From Parafrankia elaeagni (GTDB lineage Bacteria > Actinomycetota > Actinomycetes > Frankiales > Frankiaceae), in contig NZ_KB893683.1 of the NCBI RefSeq assembly GCF_000374165.1, forward strand, positions 104,608 to 168,607: a stretch of DNA of 64,000 nucleotides, given 5' to 3'. The notes below the pieces were generated by a model, which saw nothing but the letters and a program-made list of their open reading frames with translations, was not told the DNA's origin and ran no database searches. The translations under genes were made by a program, and so were the position numbers. Shown one piece after another: positions 53,632 through 61,727 of the stretch; within the stretch, counting starts at the first letter, position 1; every line of letters starts with the position of its first letter.

Positions 53632-55941
53632 TCAGCCGTTCTCGACCGCGAGAACCAGCGGCAGGACGCCGGGCGCGCCCGCCGCACGCAGCGCCCTTGC
53701 TGCCACTGTCATCGTCCAGCCTGTGACGATCAGGTCGTCCACGAGCAGCACCGGGCCGGGCAGACCGCCGAGTGCGTCGGCGAGCTCGGGCGGCGCGTCG
53801 AACGCCGACCACAGGCCGGCGAGGCGGTGCGCGCTGTTGTGCACCTGGCCGGCGAACGGCCCGCCGGCGACGCGGGGCAGTTCACCGAGCAGCGGCAGCC
53901 GCCCCACCTGGGCGATGCGCTCGCCGAGGCTGGCGACGAGCCGAGGACGGGTCCTCGACGCGACTGTCACGACCGCGGCCGGGCGCCGCTCCCACTCCCA
54001 CGCCGCGAGCATCTGCACCAGGGCGTCGAACACGTCGTCCGGCACCGGCCGGTCAGCCCCGGCGCCGCCGGAACCGCCGGAACCGCCAGAACCGCCGGCC
54101 ACGCCGGACGGGCTGGCGCCGCCGTCGGCGGCTGGCGGGGTGAGCAGGGCCCGGAGCCGGTTGCCCCAGCCCAGGTCGTTGAGCCGGGCCAGCGCCCGGC
54201 CGGGGAGGGCGCCGGCCGCGGCGGGAATCCGCCCGGAGGCCTCGACGCCCAGCGTGCGCATACCCGTCGGCCACATCCGGCGCGCTTCGACGACGACGCC
54301 GGGGCGCCGCAGCTCGGTGCGGGCGCCGGCCCGTGCCCCGGCCGAGACCTCTGATGTCCACTCCCGGCCCGTGCACCGGTCGCAGCGGCCACAGCGGCTC
54401 GCGTGCGGGTCGTCGAGGGCCCGGCGAAGGAACTCCATCCGGCAGTTCGGGGTCGCGATGTAGTCGAGCATCGCCTGCTGCTCCACGCCGCGTGCCGCGG
54501 CGACCCGGGCGTAGCGGGGCGCGTCGTAGGCCCATGGCACACCGGTCGACTCCCAGCCGCCCTTGACCCGCCGCACGGCACCGTCGGTGTCGAGCACCTT
54601 CAGCATCTGCTCCAGCCGGCTCGGCCCCAGGTCGACCACCGCGAGCAGCGCCTGTGTCGACATCACCCGGGTGGCCTGCTCCAACGCCCCGAGCACCACC
54701 CGCACCAGGTGCTCGGGCGGGAAGGACGTGTCCGCGAAGTACTTCCAGATCGCCTGATCCTCGGCGGCCGGCAGCAGGATCGCCTCCGCCGACTCCAGCG
54801 CCCGGCCGGCCCGGCCGACCTGCTGGTAGTAGGCGATCGGCGAGTTCGGCGCCCCGACGTGCACCACGAACCCGAGATCGGGCTTGTCGAAACCCATCCC
54901 GAGCGCGCTGGTGGCGACCAGGCACTTGACCCGGTTCGCCAGCAGGTCCTCCTCGGCGGCGATCCGCTCGGCCGGGTCCGTCCCGCCGTGGTACGTCGCC
55001 ACCGGGTGACCGCGGGTCCGCAGGAACGCGGTGAGCTCCTCCGCGGCGGGCTTGGTCAGCGTGTAGACGATGCCGGAGCCCGGAAGCTCGGCAAGCCGGT
55101 CGGAGATCCAGCCGAAGCGCTCCTCGGCCGATGGCAGAGAGACCACGGCGAGACGCAGGCTCTCCCTTTCCAGCGACCCCCGCAGGACCAGGGTGTATGC
55201 ACCCGCCGCATCGGCAGCACCCGCGCCGAGCTGCTCGCTCACGTCCTCGACCACCCGTGCGTTCGCCGTGGCGGTCGTCGCGAGGACGGGCACATCGGGC
55301 GCGAGCCCCCCGATCAGCGACCGCAGGCGGCGGTAGTCCGGACGGAAGTCGTGGCCCCAGTCCGAGATGCAGTGCGCCTCGTCGATGACCAGCAGCCCGG
55401 TCGTGCGCGCCAGCTCGGGCAGGTAGTCGTCCCGGAACGTGGGGTTGTTCAGCCGCTCCGGACCGACCAGCAGCAGGTCGAGCTCACCGGCCCGCAGGGC
55501 CGCGTACACCTCGTCCCACTCGGTGACGTTGCCCGAGTGGATCTCCCCGACGCGCACGCCGAGGCGCGCGGCCGCGGCCGCCTGGTTGCGGATCAGCGCC
55601 AGCAGCGGCGAGACGATCACAGTCGGCCCGACCCGACCCTCGCTCCGGCCCGGGCCACCGCCCGCGCCACCGCGCAGCAGCGCCGTCGCGAGGAAGTACA
55701 CCGCGGACTTCCCCCAGCCCGTGCGCTGGACGAGCAGCACCCGGCGCCGGCCGGTGACCAGGGCGTCGATCGCCCGCCACTGGTCATCTCGCAGCGCAGC
55801 GCCGGGACCGGCGAGGGCACGCAGCATCTCCTCAGCCCGCTCCCGCGACGCCCCGGCCCCGCCTGCCTGGTCGCTTCCGGGTGCCACGCCACGGGATGCC
55901 TCCGGGAGGGGGCCCGCACCGTCCGCCGCCAGTTCCGTCAT
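53632..55941 (-). CDS. recQ: RecQ family DNA helicase with C-terminal phosphoribosyltransferase-like domain
   Basis: 769 residues. Helicase motifs: DDQWRAIDAL (motif 0), RTGWGKSAVYF (Walker A), SPLLALIRNQ, DEAHCISDWGHDFRPDYR, TATAN, and YYQQVGRAGR. A four-cysteine zinc cluster follows (ATPNCRMEFL ... CGRCDRC). No HRDC domain is seen. The last 130 residues form a ComF-like phosphoribosyltransferase fold with the PRPP-type loop VLLVDDLIVTGWTM; this fusion occurs in other actinobacteria. It unwinds DNA in repair; the purpose of the added domain is unknown. ATG at 55941 follows TAGACA by 6 bases; AGGGGG may also act as a ribosome-binding site. Confidence 0.92.
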   Translation of the reverse strand: MTELAADGAGPLPEASRGVAPGSDQAGGAGASRERAEEMLRALAGPGAALRDDQWRAIDALVTGRRRVLLVQRTGWGKSAVYFLATALLRGGAGGGPGRSEGRVGPTVIVSPLLALIRNQAAAAARLGVRVGEIHSGNVTEWDEVYAALRAGELDLLLVGPERLNNPTFRDDYLPELARTTGLLVIDEAHCISDWGHDFRPDYRRLRSLIGGLAPDVPVLATTATANARVVEDVSEQLGAGAADAAGAYTLVLRGSLERESLRLAVVSLPSAEERFGWISDRLAELPGSGIVYTLTKPAAEELTAFLRTRGHPVATYHGGTDPAERIAAEEDLLANRVKCLVATSALGMGFDKPDLGFVVHVGAPNSPIAYYQQVGRAGRALESAEAILLPAAEDQAIWKYFADTSFPPEHLVRVVLGALEQATRVMSTQALLAVVDLGPSRLEQMLKVLDTDGAVRRVKGGWESTGVPWAYDAPRYARVAAARGVEQQAMLDYIATPNCRMEFLRRALDDPHASRCGRCDRCTGREWTSEVSAGARAGARTELRRPGVVVEARRMWPTGMRTLGVEASGRIPAAAGALPGRALARLNDLGWGNRLRALLTPPAADGGASPSGVAGGSGGSGGSGGAGADRPVPDDVFDALVQMLAAWEWERRPAAVVTVASRTRPRLVASLGERIAQVGRLPLLGELPRVAGGPFAGQVHNSAHRLAGLWSAFDAPPELADALGGLPGPVLLVDDLIVTGWTMTVAARALRAAGAPGVLPLVLAVENG

Positions 55942-56047
55942 GCCCCCTGTCTACCGAACACCACCGACAGTCCGGCACTGCGGCATGCGGCACGCGCGCC
56001 CCACCCTCACCACGCGGTGCACATCGGCTGCGGGCGGCGTCGGCCGC

Positions 56048-57319
56048 TCAGTGCGCCCCGTTCTGCTTCTGGTAGCTGGCCACCTGCTCGGCGGCGGCCC
56101 AGTGCAGATGGCGGACGGCGAGCTCCTGGTCGTTGAGCGGGAACTCCGAGACGGCCCGAGTCTCCAGCATCTTCTGGGTCGCCTCCAGGGTGTTGCAGTC
56201 CTGCAGCGCGAACTCCTTGAACGTCACGGCGGCCAGTTCCTGGCGCAACCGATCGCTCGGGGTCCTCGGCGGGACGAAATACAGGGTGCCTTCGAAGATG
56301 TGCTTGTCGTAGGCGGTCGGCCAGTAGTGGTAGGTGAGGTACCAGCCCGGCGCCCACACCACGATCATGAAGTTCGGGAAGAAGACGTACGAATCGAGAC
56401 CCCAGGCCTTGTGGCCGGCGGGGTTGACACCCGGCGGAAGAGGGTCCAGCCCGGGAATGTCCGGCCGGTCCCACGGCCCGAAGTTCCCGCTGCGCAGCTT
56501 CTGCTCGATCGGCTTCACCATGTTGAGGTCGCGCGGCGGGGCCATACCGCCCCACGCGGACTGCATCGAGTGCAGACCGTCCAGCTCGTAGTGCAGCGAC
56601 TCGTAGCCGTAGCCCAGGAGCTTGCGTGACTCCTCGCCCACGTACTGCTTCGCGTGCAGGACCGGGGCGTGGTAGAACTCCGCGAACGCGTCGATGTAGA
56701 GCTTCCAGTTGCTGCCCACGTCCGCCCGGTACCGGTAGACCTCCGTCATCTCGCCGAACGGATAGCCCTCAAGGCCGGCCGCGAAACGACCGAGATATTC
56801 GCGCAGCGGCGCGGCCTCGTCGTCGAAGTTGACGAAGATAAAACCTTCCCACACCTCGCAGCGCACCGGGACGAGACCGAACTTCGACTTGTCGAGATCG
56901 AAGAACTCGGACTCCTGCTGGACGAAGGCGCACGCACCGTCCAGCCCGTAACGCCAGGCGTGGTACTTGCAGATGAACTGCCGCGCCGAACCGCTTGTCT
57001 CCGCCTGCGGGAAGTCGTTCCAGACCAGCTTGTTGCCGCGGTGCCGGCAGATGTTGTGGAACGCGCGGACCTCGCCGTCGGTGTCCCGCACGATGATCAC
57101 CGAGGCGTTCGCGGCGTGGATCTCCCTGGTGAAGTAGGCACCCCCGCGGGCGATCTGCTCCACCCGGCCCACGTTCAGCCAGGTGCGCCGGAAGATCGCC
57201 CTGCGTTCGAGCTCGTAGTGCGCCGGGGAGATCGAGTCCTCGAAGGAGACCGGACCCGTCCCGAGATCGGGGTAGTGCTCCGTCCAGCTGCCCTCGGCGG
57301 GCTTGGAGAAGTGGGCCAT
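56048..57319 (-). CDS. Rieske non-heme iron ring-hydroxylating oxygenase, alpha subunit
   Basis: 423 residues. The Rieske [2Fe-2S] site is CRHRGNKL ... CKYHAWRYGLDG and the catalytic iron site is in YIDAFAEFYHAPVLH with the bridging Asp. The N-terminal FRRTWLNVGRVEQI is usual for this group. Such enzymes insert oxygen into aromatic or other hydrophobic compounds; electrons come from a reductase and ferredoxin not present in the window. The ATG at 57319 has GGAGG 8 bases upstream. It is divergent from the TetR fusion gene and shares the AAAACGTACGA element, so it is the likely target of that regulator. Confidence 0.92.
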   Translation of the reverse strand: MAHFSKPAEGSWTEHYPDLGTGPVSFEDSISPAHYELERRAIFRRTWLNVGRVEQIARGGAYFTREIHAANASVIIVRDTDGEVRAFHNICRHRGNKLVWNDFPQAETSGSARQFICKYHAWRYGLDGACAFVQQESEFFDLDKSKFGLVPVRCEVWEGFIFVNFDDEAAPLREYLGRFAAGLEGYPFGEMTEVYRYRADVGSNWKLYIDAFAEFYHAPVLHAKQYVGEESRKLLGYGYESLHYELDGLHSMQSAWGGMAPPRDLNMVKPIEQKLRSGNFGPWDRPDIPGLDPLPPGVNPAGHKAWGLDSYVFFPNFMIVVWAPGWYLTYHYWPTAYDKHIFEGTLYFVPPRTPSDRLRQELAAVTFKEFALQDCNTLEATQKMLETRAVSEFPLNDQELAVRHLHWAAAEQVASYQKQNGAH

Positions 57320-57352
57320 GGTCTGCCTCCGTGACTGCAACCAGGTGGACTT

Positions 57353-57367
57353 GAGGAAAACGTACGA
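57353..57367 (-). promoter_or_regulatory. Putative operator A, before the Rieske gene
   Basis: GAGGAAAACGTACGA. On the minus strand it contains TACGTT, a fair -10 box about 40 bases before the ATG. Its core AAAACGTACGA is repeated in inverted orientation at 57503-57517. Confidence 0.55.
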
Positions 57368-57502
57368 TGCCGTCCGGTTTTGGTCAACCGTCCTTGACGC
57401 TGGTTCACCACCCCCGATCAGGCCTGACGGTGGCTGGGAGCAGGGGCTGCTCCGTCCCCGCGAGCGACGCGACGGGATGCCTTGACCCAGAAGCCGACGG
57501 TC

Positions 57503-57517
57503 TCGTACGTTTTTCCG
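57503..57517 (+). promoter_or_regulatory. Putative operator B, over the TetR fusion promoter
   Basis: TCGTACGTTTTTCCG. It holds the -10 box TACGTT (57506-57511) with 6 bases to the GTG at 57518, so a bound repressor would cover both promoter and start of a leaderless message. Twelve of 15 bases match operator A in inverted orientation. Confidence 0.55.
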
Positions 57518-59245
57518 GTGGAGCCCAGACAGAGCGACGGCGGACGTTCCCGGGCCGGCCGGCCGACGTCCGCCCAGGCCGCCCGGCTCACCGAGAGACT
57601 CCGCCGCGCGGCCGTCGACACGTTCCTCGAACACGGGTACGACGGGGCCACGATGGAGGCTGTCGCACGCGCCGCAGGGGTCACCAAGAGCACCCTGTAC
57701 AGCCGCTACCCCGACAAGCGGACGTTGTTCATCGCCGTCAGCTCCTGGGCACTGACCCGCCAGGAACGCGACACCCGTGTCCTCGAACCGCTGCCGGACG
57801 ACCTGGCCGCCGCCCTCACCCTGATCGCCCGGGCGATCCTCGCCCGGTCCGTCGACCCGGACATCGTCCGTCTCAGCCGGATGGCCATCGCCGAGTCCCC
57901 CCGGTTCCCGGAGTTCGCCGTCAGCTCCCAGGCCACCACCTGGTCACCGCGCATCCAGGTCATCATCGATCTCCTGCACGCCCGCGAGCGTGTCGGCGAC
58001 GTGACCGTTCCGGACGTCGCCCTGGCCGCCGAGCAGTTCTTCGCCATGGTCGGCGCCATGCCTGCCTGGCTCGCCGCCTACGGCATCTACCGCACTCCCG
58101 AGGCCGAGGACGAGCGCCTCCAGCACGCCGTGCGGCTCTTCCTGAACGGGATCCTCACCCGCGGCCCGGCGCGGCCGCCAGCAACAGCAGCAGCAGCAGC
58201 AGCAGCAAACCATCCGACCGTGGCCGAACCGGGCACGGCGCGCACCGCAGCCACCGCCGGGCCGCACGTGACGTCCAGCACTGCCGCCACCCGGCCGATG
58301 CGCTACCAGCCGCTCGGCCGCGGGGGCCTGTACGTCTCCCCGCTCGCCCTCGGCACCGGTGTCCTCGGCGACCCCCACCAGGGCTGCGACCAGCGAACCG
58401 CGACCGAGCTCGTCACCCGTTACCTCGACGCCGGCGGGAACCTCGTCGACCCCACCGAGCTGCGCGACGCCGACATCCACGCGCGGGCGGAGGAGATCAC
58501 CGGTGCGGCTCTGCGTGGTCGGCGCGCACAGGTCGTGCTGGCCACCAGCGCCGTCGCGGCGCCCGACCCGGCCCGCCACGGCAGCCGGAACAGCCGCCGC
58601 CACCTGCGCGCCGCCTGCGACGCCAGCCTGCGCCGGCTGGGCACCGACCACATCGACCTCTACCAGATCGCCGTCGACGATCCGGCGACGCCGCTGGACG
58701 AGACGGTCGAGGCACTCGACGATCTCGTGCGCGCCGGCAAGGTCCTCTACACGGGCGCCGCGGGCATCCCCGCCTACCGGCTCATGAAAGCGCTCGCCGC
58801 CAGTGACCGCACCGGCCGCGCTCGCTTCGTCTCCCTGCAGGCCGCCTACGGCCCGACGGCACGCTCCGTCGAGCGCGAGCACCTCCCCCTCCTCGCCGAG
58901 GAGGGGCTCGGCTTCATCGGCGTGACCGGCGCCGGGCCCGCACCCGGATCCGACCCGTCCGGGCCCGGCCCCGGGTACCCGGCCATCGTGCGGGCAGTGG
59001 CGGCCCGGGTCGGCTGCACACCCACCCAGCTGGCGCTGGCCTGGCAGTGGGCGAGGCCCGTCACCGCGGTGCGCGTCGACGCCCGGAACACGGTCTTCCT
59101 GGACGAGGTCCTCGCCGCCACGGGCCTGGAGCTCCCTGTCGAGGCCCTGGCCGAGATCGACCAGCACACCGAGCCCATCGGGATCAGCGGGTCCGGCAGG
59201 CCCGGCAGGCCCACCGACGGACACCCGAACAGACATCCGATCTGA
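57518..59245 (+). CDS. TetR regulator fused to a degenerate aldo/keto reductase domain
   Basis: 575 residues in one open frame. Residues 1-205 are a TetR protein: helix-turn-helix GYDGATMEAVARAAGVTKST, LYSRYPDKRTLF and a helical ligand domain. A linker (about 215-260) with seven Ala codons GCA in a row leads at residue 261 into MRYQPLGRGGLYVSPLALGTG, the start of an aldo/keto reductase. Of the catalytic tetrad only Asp311 remains: the Tyr position is Arg316, Lys is Ser344 (VVLATS) and His is Ala385 (LYQIA); the GVSN nucleotide motif reads GAAG. The second half may therefore bind a ligand without catalysis. No stop lies between the parts, so the fusion is real unless the sequence holds an error. 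GTG follows TACGTT by 6 bases. Confidence 0.88.
   Translation: MEPRQSDGGRSRAGRPTSAQAARLTERLRRAAVDTFLEHGYDGATMEAVARAAGVTKSTLYSRYPDKRTLFIAVSSWALTRQERDTRVLEPLPDDLAAALTLIARAILARSVDPDIVRLSRMAIAESPRFPEFAVSSQATTWSPRIQVIIDLLHARERVGDVTVPDVALAAEQFFAMVGAMPAWLAAYGIYRTPEAEDERLQHAVRLFLNGILTRGPARPPATAAAAAAANHPTVAEPGTARTAATAGPHVTSSTAATRPMRYQPLGRGGLYVSPLALGTGVLGDPHQGCDQRTATELVTRYLDAGGNLVDPTELRDADIHARAEEITGAALRGRRAQVVLATSAVAAPDPARHGSRNSRRHLRAACDASLRRLGTDHIDLYQIAVDDPATPLDETVEALDDLVRAGKVLYTGAAGIPAYRLMKALAASDRTGRARFVSLQAAYGPTARSVEREHLPLLAEEGLGFIGVTGAGPAPGSDPSGPGPGYPAIVRAVAARVGCTPTQLALAWQWARPVTAVRVDARNTVFLDEVLAATGLELPVEALAEIDQHTEPIGISGSGRPGRPTDGHPNRHPI
58185..58207. repeat. CAG/GCA trinucleotide run in the linker
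   Basis: Almost eight CAG units in tandem, read in frame as GCA (Ala). GCA is a rare choice in this DNA, so this looks like slippage-made sequence; changes in copy number would alter only linker length. Confidence 0.85.
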
Positions 59246-59395
59246 CCGGCCTTCGATCCGACGGGCTTCCGGGCCGGCCCAAATCCAGCGTCCGGGCGGG
59301 CTCCCGCCGCCCGTGACGGACATCCAACGCAGCCAGCATTTTCTTCCGCCGCACGCTCACCTCGCGGGCGGTCGACGTCGAAAGGACACGAAATC

Positions 59396-60157
59396 ATGGC
59401 CGGACCACAGATCGGCAGAGTCGCCGTCGTCACGGGCGGTGCCTCGGGCATCGGACGTTCCTGCGCGCTGCGGCTGGCCCGCGACGGCGCCAGGGTGGCC
59501 GTGCTCGACCTCAACGCCGCGGACGCCAAGGAGGTCGCGGCCGAGATCCAGGCCGAGGGCGGCTCCGCACTCGCCGTCGGTGTCGACGTCGCCGACCGCG
59601 CGAGCGTCGACGCGGCCCTCGCCGAGACCCGTGAACACCTCGGCCCGGTCGCCATCCTGGTCAACTCGGCCGGGAAGACCGCCTCGAACCGCTTCCTCAA
59701 CATCTCCCTCGAGCTGTGGACGTCGATCCTGACCGTGAACCTCACCGGCACGTTCCACTGCTGCCAGGCCGCCGTCCCCGACATGATCGAGGCCGGCTGG
59801 GGACGGATCGTCAACATCTCCTCCTCCAGCGCCCACAGCGGCCAGGCGTACATGACCCACTACGTGGCCTCGAAAGCCGGCGTCATCGGCCTCACCAAGT
59901 CCCTCGCACTCGAACTCGGCCCGAACGGCATCACCGTCAACACCATCCCGCCCGGCTTCGTCGACACCCCGATGCTGCGCGACAGTGAGAGGAAGGGCCG
60001 TTTCGGGATGAGCGTGGACGAGCACGCCGCCCGTACCCCGGTCCGCCGCGTCGGCCGCCCGGAGGACATCGCCGCCGCCTGCTCGTTCCTCGCCTCCGAG
60101 GAGGCCGGCTACATCACCGGCCAGATCATCGGCGTCAACGGCGGCCGCAACACCTGA
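59396..60157 (+). CDS. Short-chain dehydrogenase/reductase, copy 1
   Basis: 253 residues, classical SDR of FabG-like type: TGGASGIGRS cofactor loop (13-22), NSAGKT (in place of NNAG), NISSSSAHSG with the catalytic Ser, YVASK with Tyr and Lys, and the C-terminal GYITGQIIGVNGG. The Asp after the second strand (VLDLNAA) favours NAD(H) over NADP(H). Substrate unknown. It is a near twin of the gene at 60953 and follows the TetR fusion, so it may act on products of the Rieske oxygenase. ATG with AGGACA about 8 bases before it. Confidence 0.93.
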   Translation: MAGPQIGRVAVVTGGASGIGRSCALRLARDGARVAVLDLNAADAKEVAAEIQAEGGSALAVGVDVADRASVDAALAETREHLGPVAILVNSAGKTASNRFLNISLELWTSILTVNLTGTFHCCQAAVPDMIEAGWGRIVNISSSSAHSGQAYMTHYVASKAGVIGLTKSLALELGPNGITVNTIPPGFVDTPMLRDSERKGRFGMSVDEHAARTPVRRVGRPEDIAAACSFLASEEAGYITGQIIGVNGGRNT

Positions 60158-60224
60158 GCCGGCCGCGACGCCTGAGCCGGCCGCGACGCCCGACCCGGCC
60201 GCGACGCCCGACCCGGCCGGGGCG
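60153..60224. repeat. 18-bp tandem repeat, four copies, starting in a stop codon
   Basis: Units of CCTGAGCCGGCCGCGACG, the first two exact, copies three and four with C for T and A changes. The TGA of the SDR gene (60155-60157) is in the first unit. Confidence 0.9.
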
Positions 60225-60239
60225 GCTCAGCCCCGGCCG
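60214..60239. terminator. Hairpin between convergent SDR and glyoxalase genes
   Basis: CGGCCGGGGC at 60214-60223 pairs with GCCCCGGCCG at 60230-60239 around a six-base loop that contains the glyoxalase stop codon. Confidence 0.5.
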
Positions 60240-60616
60240 AGCATGGCCTCCAGGGCGATGTTGTCCGGGTCACGGAAGGCCAGCAGCCAGCCGAACGGCA
60301 GCTCCTGGGTCGGGGTGAAGACCGCACCGGCCGCAGCGAGACGCTTCTCCAGCCCGTCCAGCCCGTCCCGCCCCGACACCGAGAACGAAAGATGATCCAG
60401 CCCCGGGCGCCGCTCGTCGAACAGCTCCGCGCTGCTCTCGTCGTGCTGCCGCAGGACGATACCGAGACCTCCGGGAAGCACCCCGTGGGCGAACGACGTC
60501 GTCTCCCCGCGGCCGCGGACCAGCTCCCTCCATTCCAGGACCGCCGTGTACCAGGCACAGCTACGCTCCAGGTCCCGAACTGTCAGACCCACATGTGACA
60601 CCCCGTCGAACGGCAT
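60227..60616 (-). CDS. Glyoxalase/bleomycin resistance (VOC) family protein
   Basis: 129 residues with two beta-alpha-beta-beta-beta repeats: FDGVSHVGLTVRDLERSCAWY (first metal His) and LDHLSFSVSGRDGLDGLEKRLAAAG, ending FRDPDNIALEAML with the Glu ligand. The ATG at 60616 has GGGGAGG about 7 bases before it. VOC proteins include lyases, dioxygenases and binding proteins; the substrate is unknown. It lies on the opposite strand between the two SDR copies. Confidence 0.9.
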   Translation of the reverse strand: MPFDGVSHVGLTVRDLERSCAWYTAVLEWRELVRGRGETTSFAHGVLPGGLGIVLRQHDESSAELFDERRPGLDHLSFSVSGRDGLDGLEKRLAAAGAVFTPTQELPFGWLLAFRDPDNIALEAMLGRG

Positions 60617-60952
60617 TGACGTCCTCCCCTGCTGACCCGATGACCGACATCGCGTCCCGCAGCACCTCACCCTCCCGGCCGGCCCCGTCCCCGAAGGCCC
60701 GCCCGCCGGAGCCGCCCGCGGCGCGACGTGCCTCACTGTAGGAACGATCAGTCAGTCGTGCGCGACCCGAACGGCCTTCCTCCATCCCACACCGGCCGGG
60801 ACGTCGAGACACCGTGAGTCAGCCGCCTCCCGCTCCCCAGCTTCCCCGCCCGGCCATCCCATCCATCGGCGGCCTTGCTGGGAAACAATAAGAATCCCGG
60901 CCATACGGTCGGCGGAGCGGGCAACAGGAAGCTGACACTGGAGGGGCGCCAC

Positions 60953-61711
60953 ATGGGCCAGACACTCGCGGGCAGGGTCGCCGTCGTGACCGGCGGCGCC
61001 TCCGGCATCGGACGTTCCTGCGCACTGCGGCTCGCCCAGGACGGCGCCAGAGTCGCGGTCCTCGATCTCAACGCGGCCCACGCCGGGGACGTCGCCGCCG
61101 AGATCCAGGCCGAGGGCGGCACCGCCCACGCCGTCGGCGTCGACGTGGCCGACCGCGCAAGCGTCGACCGGGCACTGGCCGAGGTCCGGAAGCACCTCGG
61201 CCCGATCGCCATCCTCGTCAACTCCGCCGGGAAGACCGCCCACGACAGCTTCCTCGACATCTCCCTCGAGCTGTGGACGTCGGTCCTGACCGTGAACCTC
61301 ACCGGCACGTTCCACTGCTGCCAGGCCGCCGTCCCCGACATGATCGAGGCCGGCTGGGGACGGATCGTCAACATCTCCTCCTCCAGCGCCCACAGCGGCG
61401 TGCCCTACATGACCCATTACGTCGCCTCGAAAGCCGGAGTCATCGGCCTCACCAAGTCCCTCGCACTCGAACTCGGCCCAAGCGGCATCACCGTCAACAC
61501 CATCCCCCCGGGATTCATCGACACCCCGATGCTGCGCACCGCCCAGGCCGGTTTCCTCGACACACCGACGGAAAAAGTGATCGGCCAGACACCTGTCCGG
61601 CGCGCCGGGCGCCCGGAGGACATCTCCGCCGCCTGCGCCTTTCTCGTCTCCGAAGACGCCGGCTACATCACCGGCCAGGTCATCGGCGTCAACGGCGGCC
61701 GCAACACCTGA
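60953..61711 (+). CDS. Short-chain dehydrogenase/reductase, copy 2
   Basis: 252 residues, the same enzyme type as copy 1: TGGASGIGRS, NSAGKT, NISSSSAHSG, YVASK, GYITGQVIGVNGG. The central part is almost identical in DNA to copy 1: 116 bases from 61284 match 59727-59842 without mismatch, while the region around the substrate lid (residues 195-215) differs clearly. So the two may have different substrates. ATG at 60953 with GGAGGGG 8 bases upstream; the longer frame from 60875 is less likely. Convergent with the membrane gene at 61728. Confidence 0.93.
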   Translation: MGQTLAGRVAVVTGGASGIGRSCALRLAQDGARVAVLDLNAAHAGDVAAEIQAEGGTAHAVGVDVADRASVDRALAEVRKHLGPIAILVNSAGKTAHDSFLDISLELWTSVLTVNLTGTFHCCQAAVPDMIEAGWGRIVNISSSSAHSGVPYMTHYVASKAGVIGLTKSLALELGPSGITVNTIPPGFIDTPMLRTAQAGFLDTPTEKVIGQTPVRRAGRPEDISAACAFLVSEDAGYITGQVIGVNGGRNT

Positions 61712-61727
61712 CAGAGCCGCCCGCGGG

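Noticed and set aside
58298-59245. Aldo/keto reductase as a separate gene from ATG 58298
   Set aside because: The TetR frame has no stop before it and there is no ribosome-binding site; a separate internal start cannot be excluded but does not end the TetR protein.
38915-60224. Short repeats considered as CRISPR arrays
   Set aside because: Units of 8-18 bases directly abut with no spacers, and no cas gene is near.
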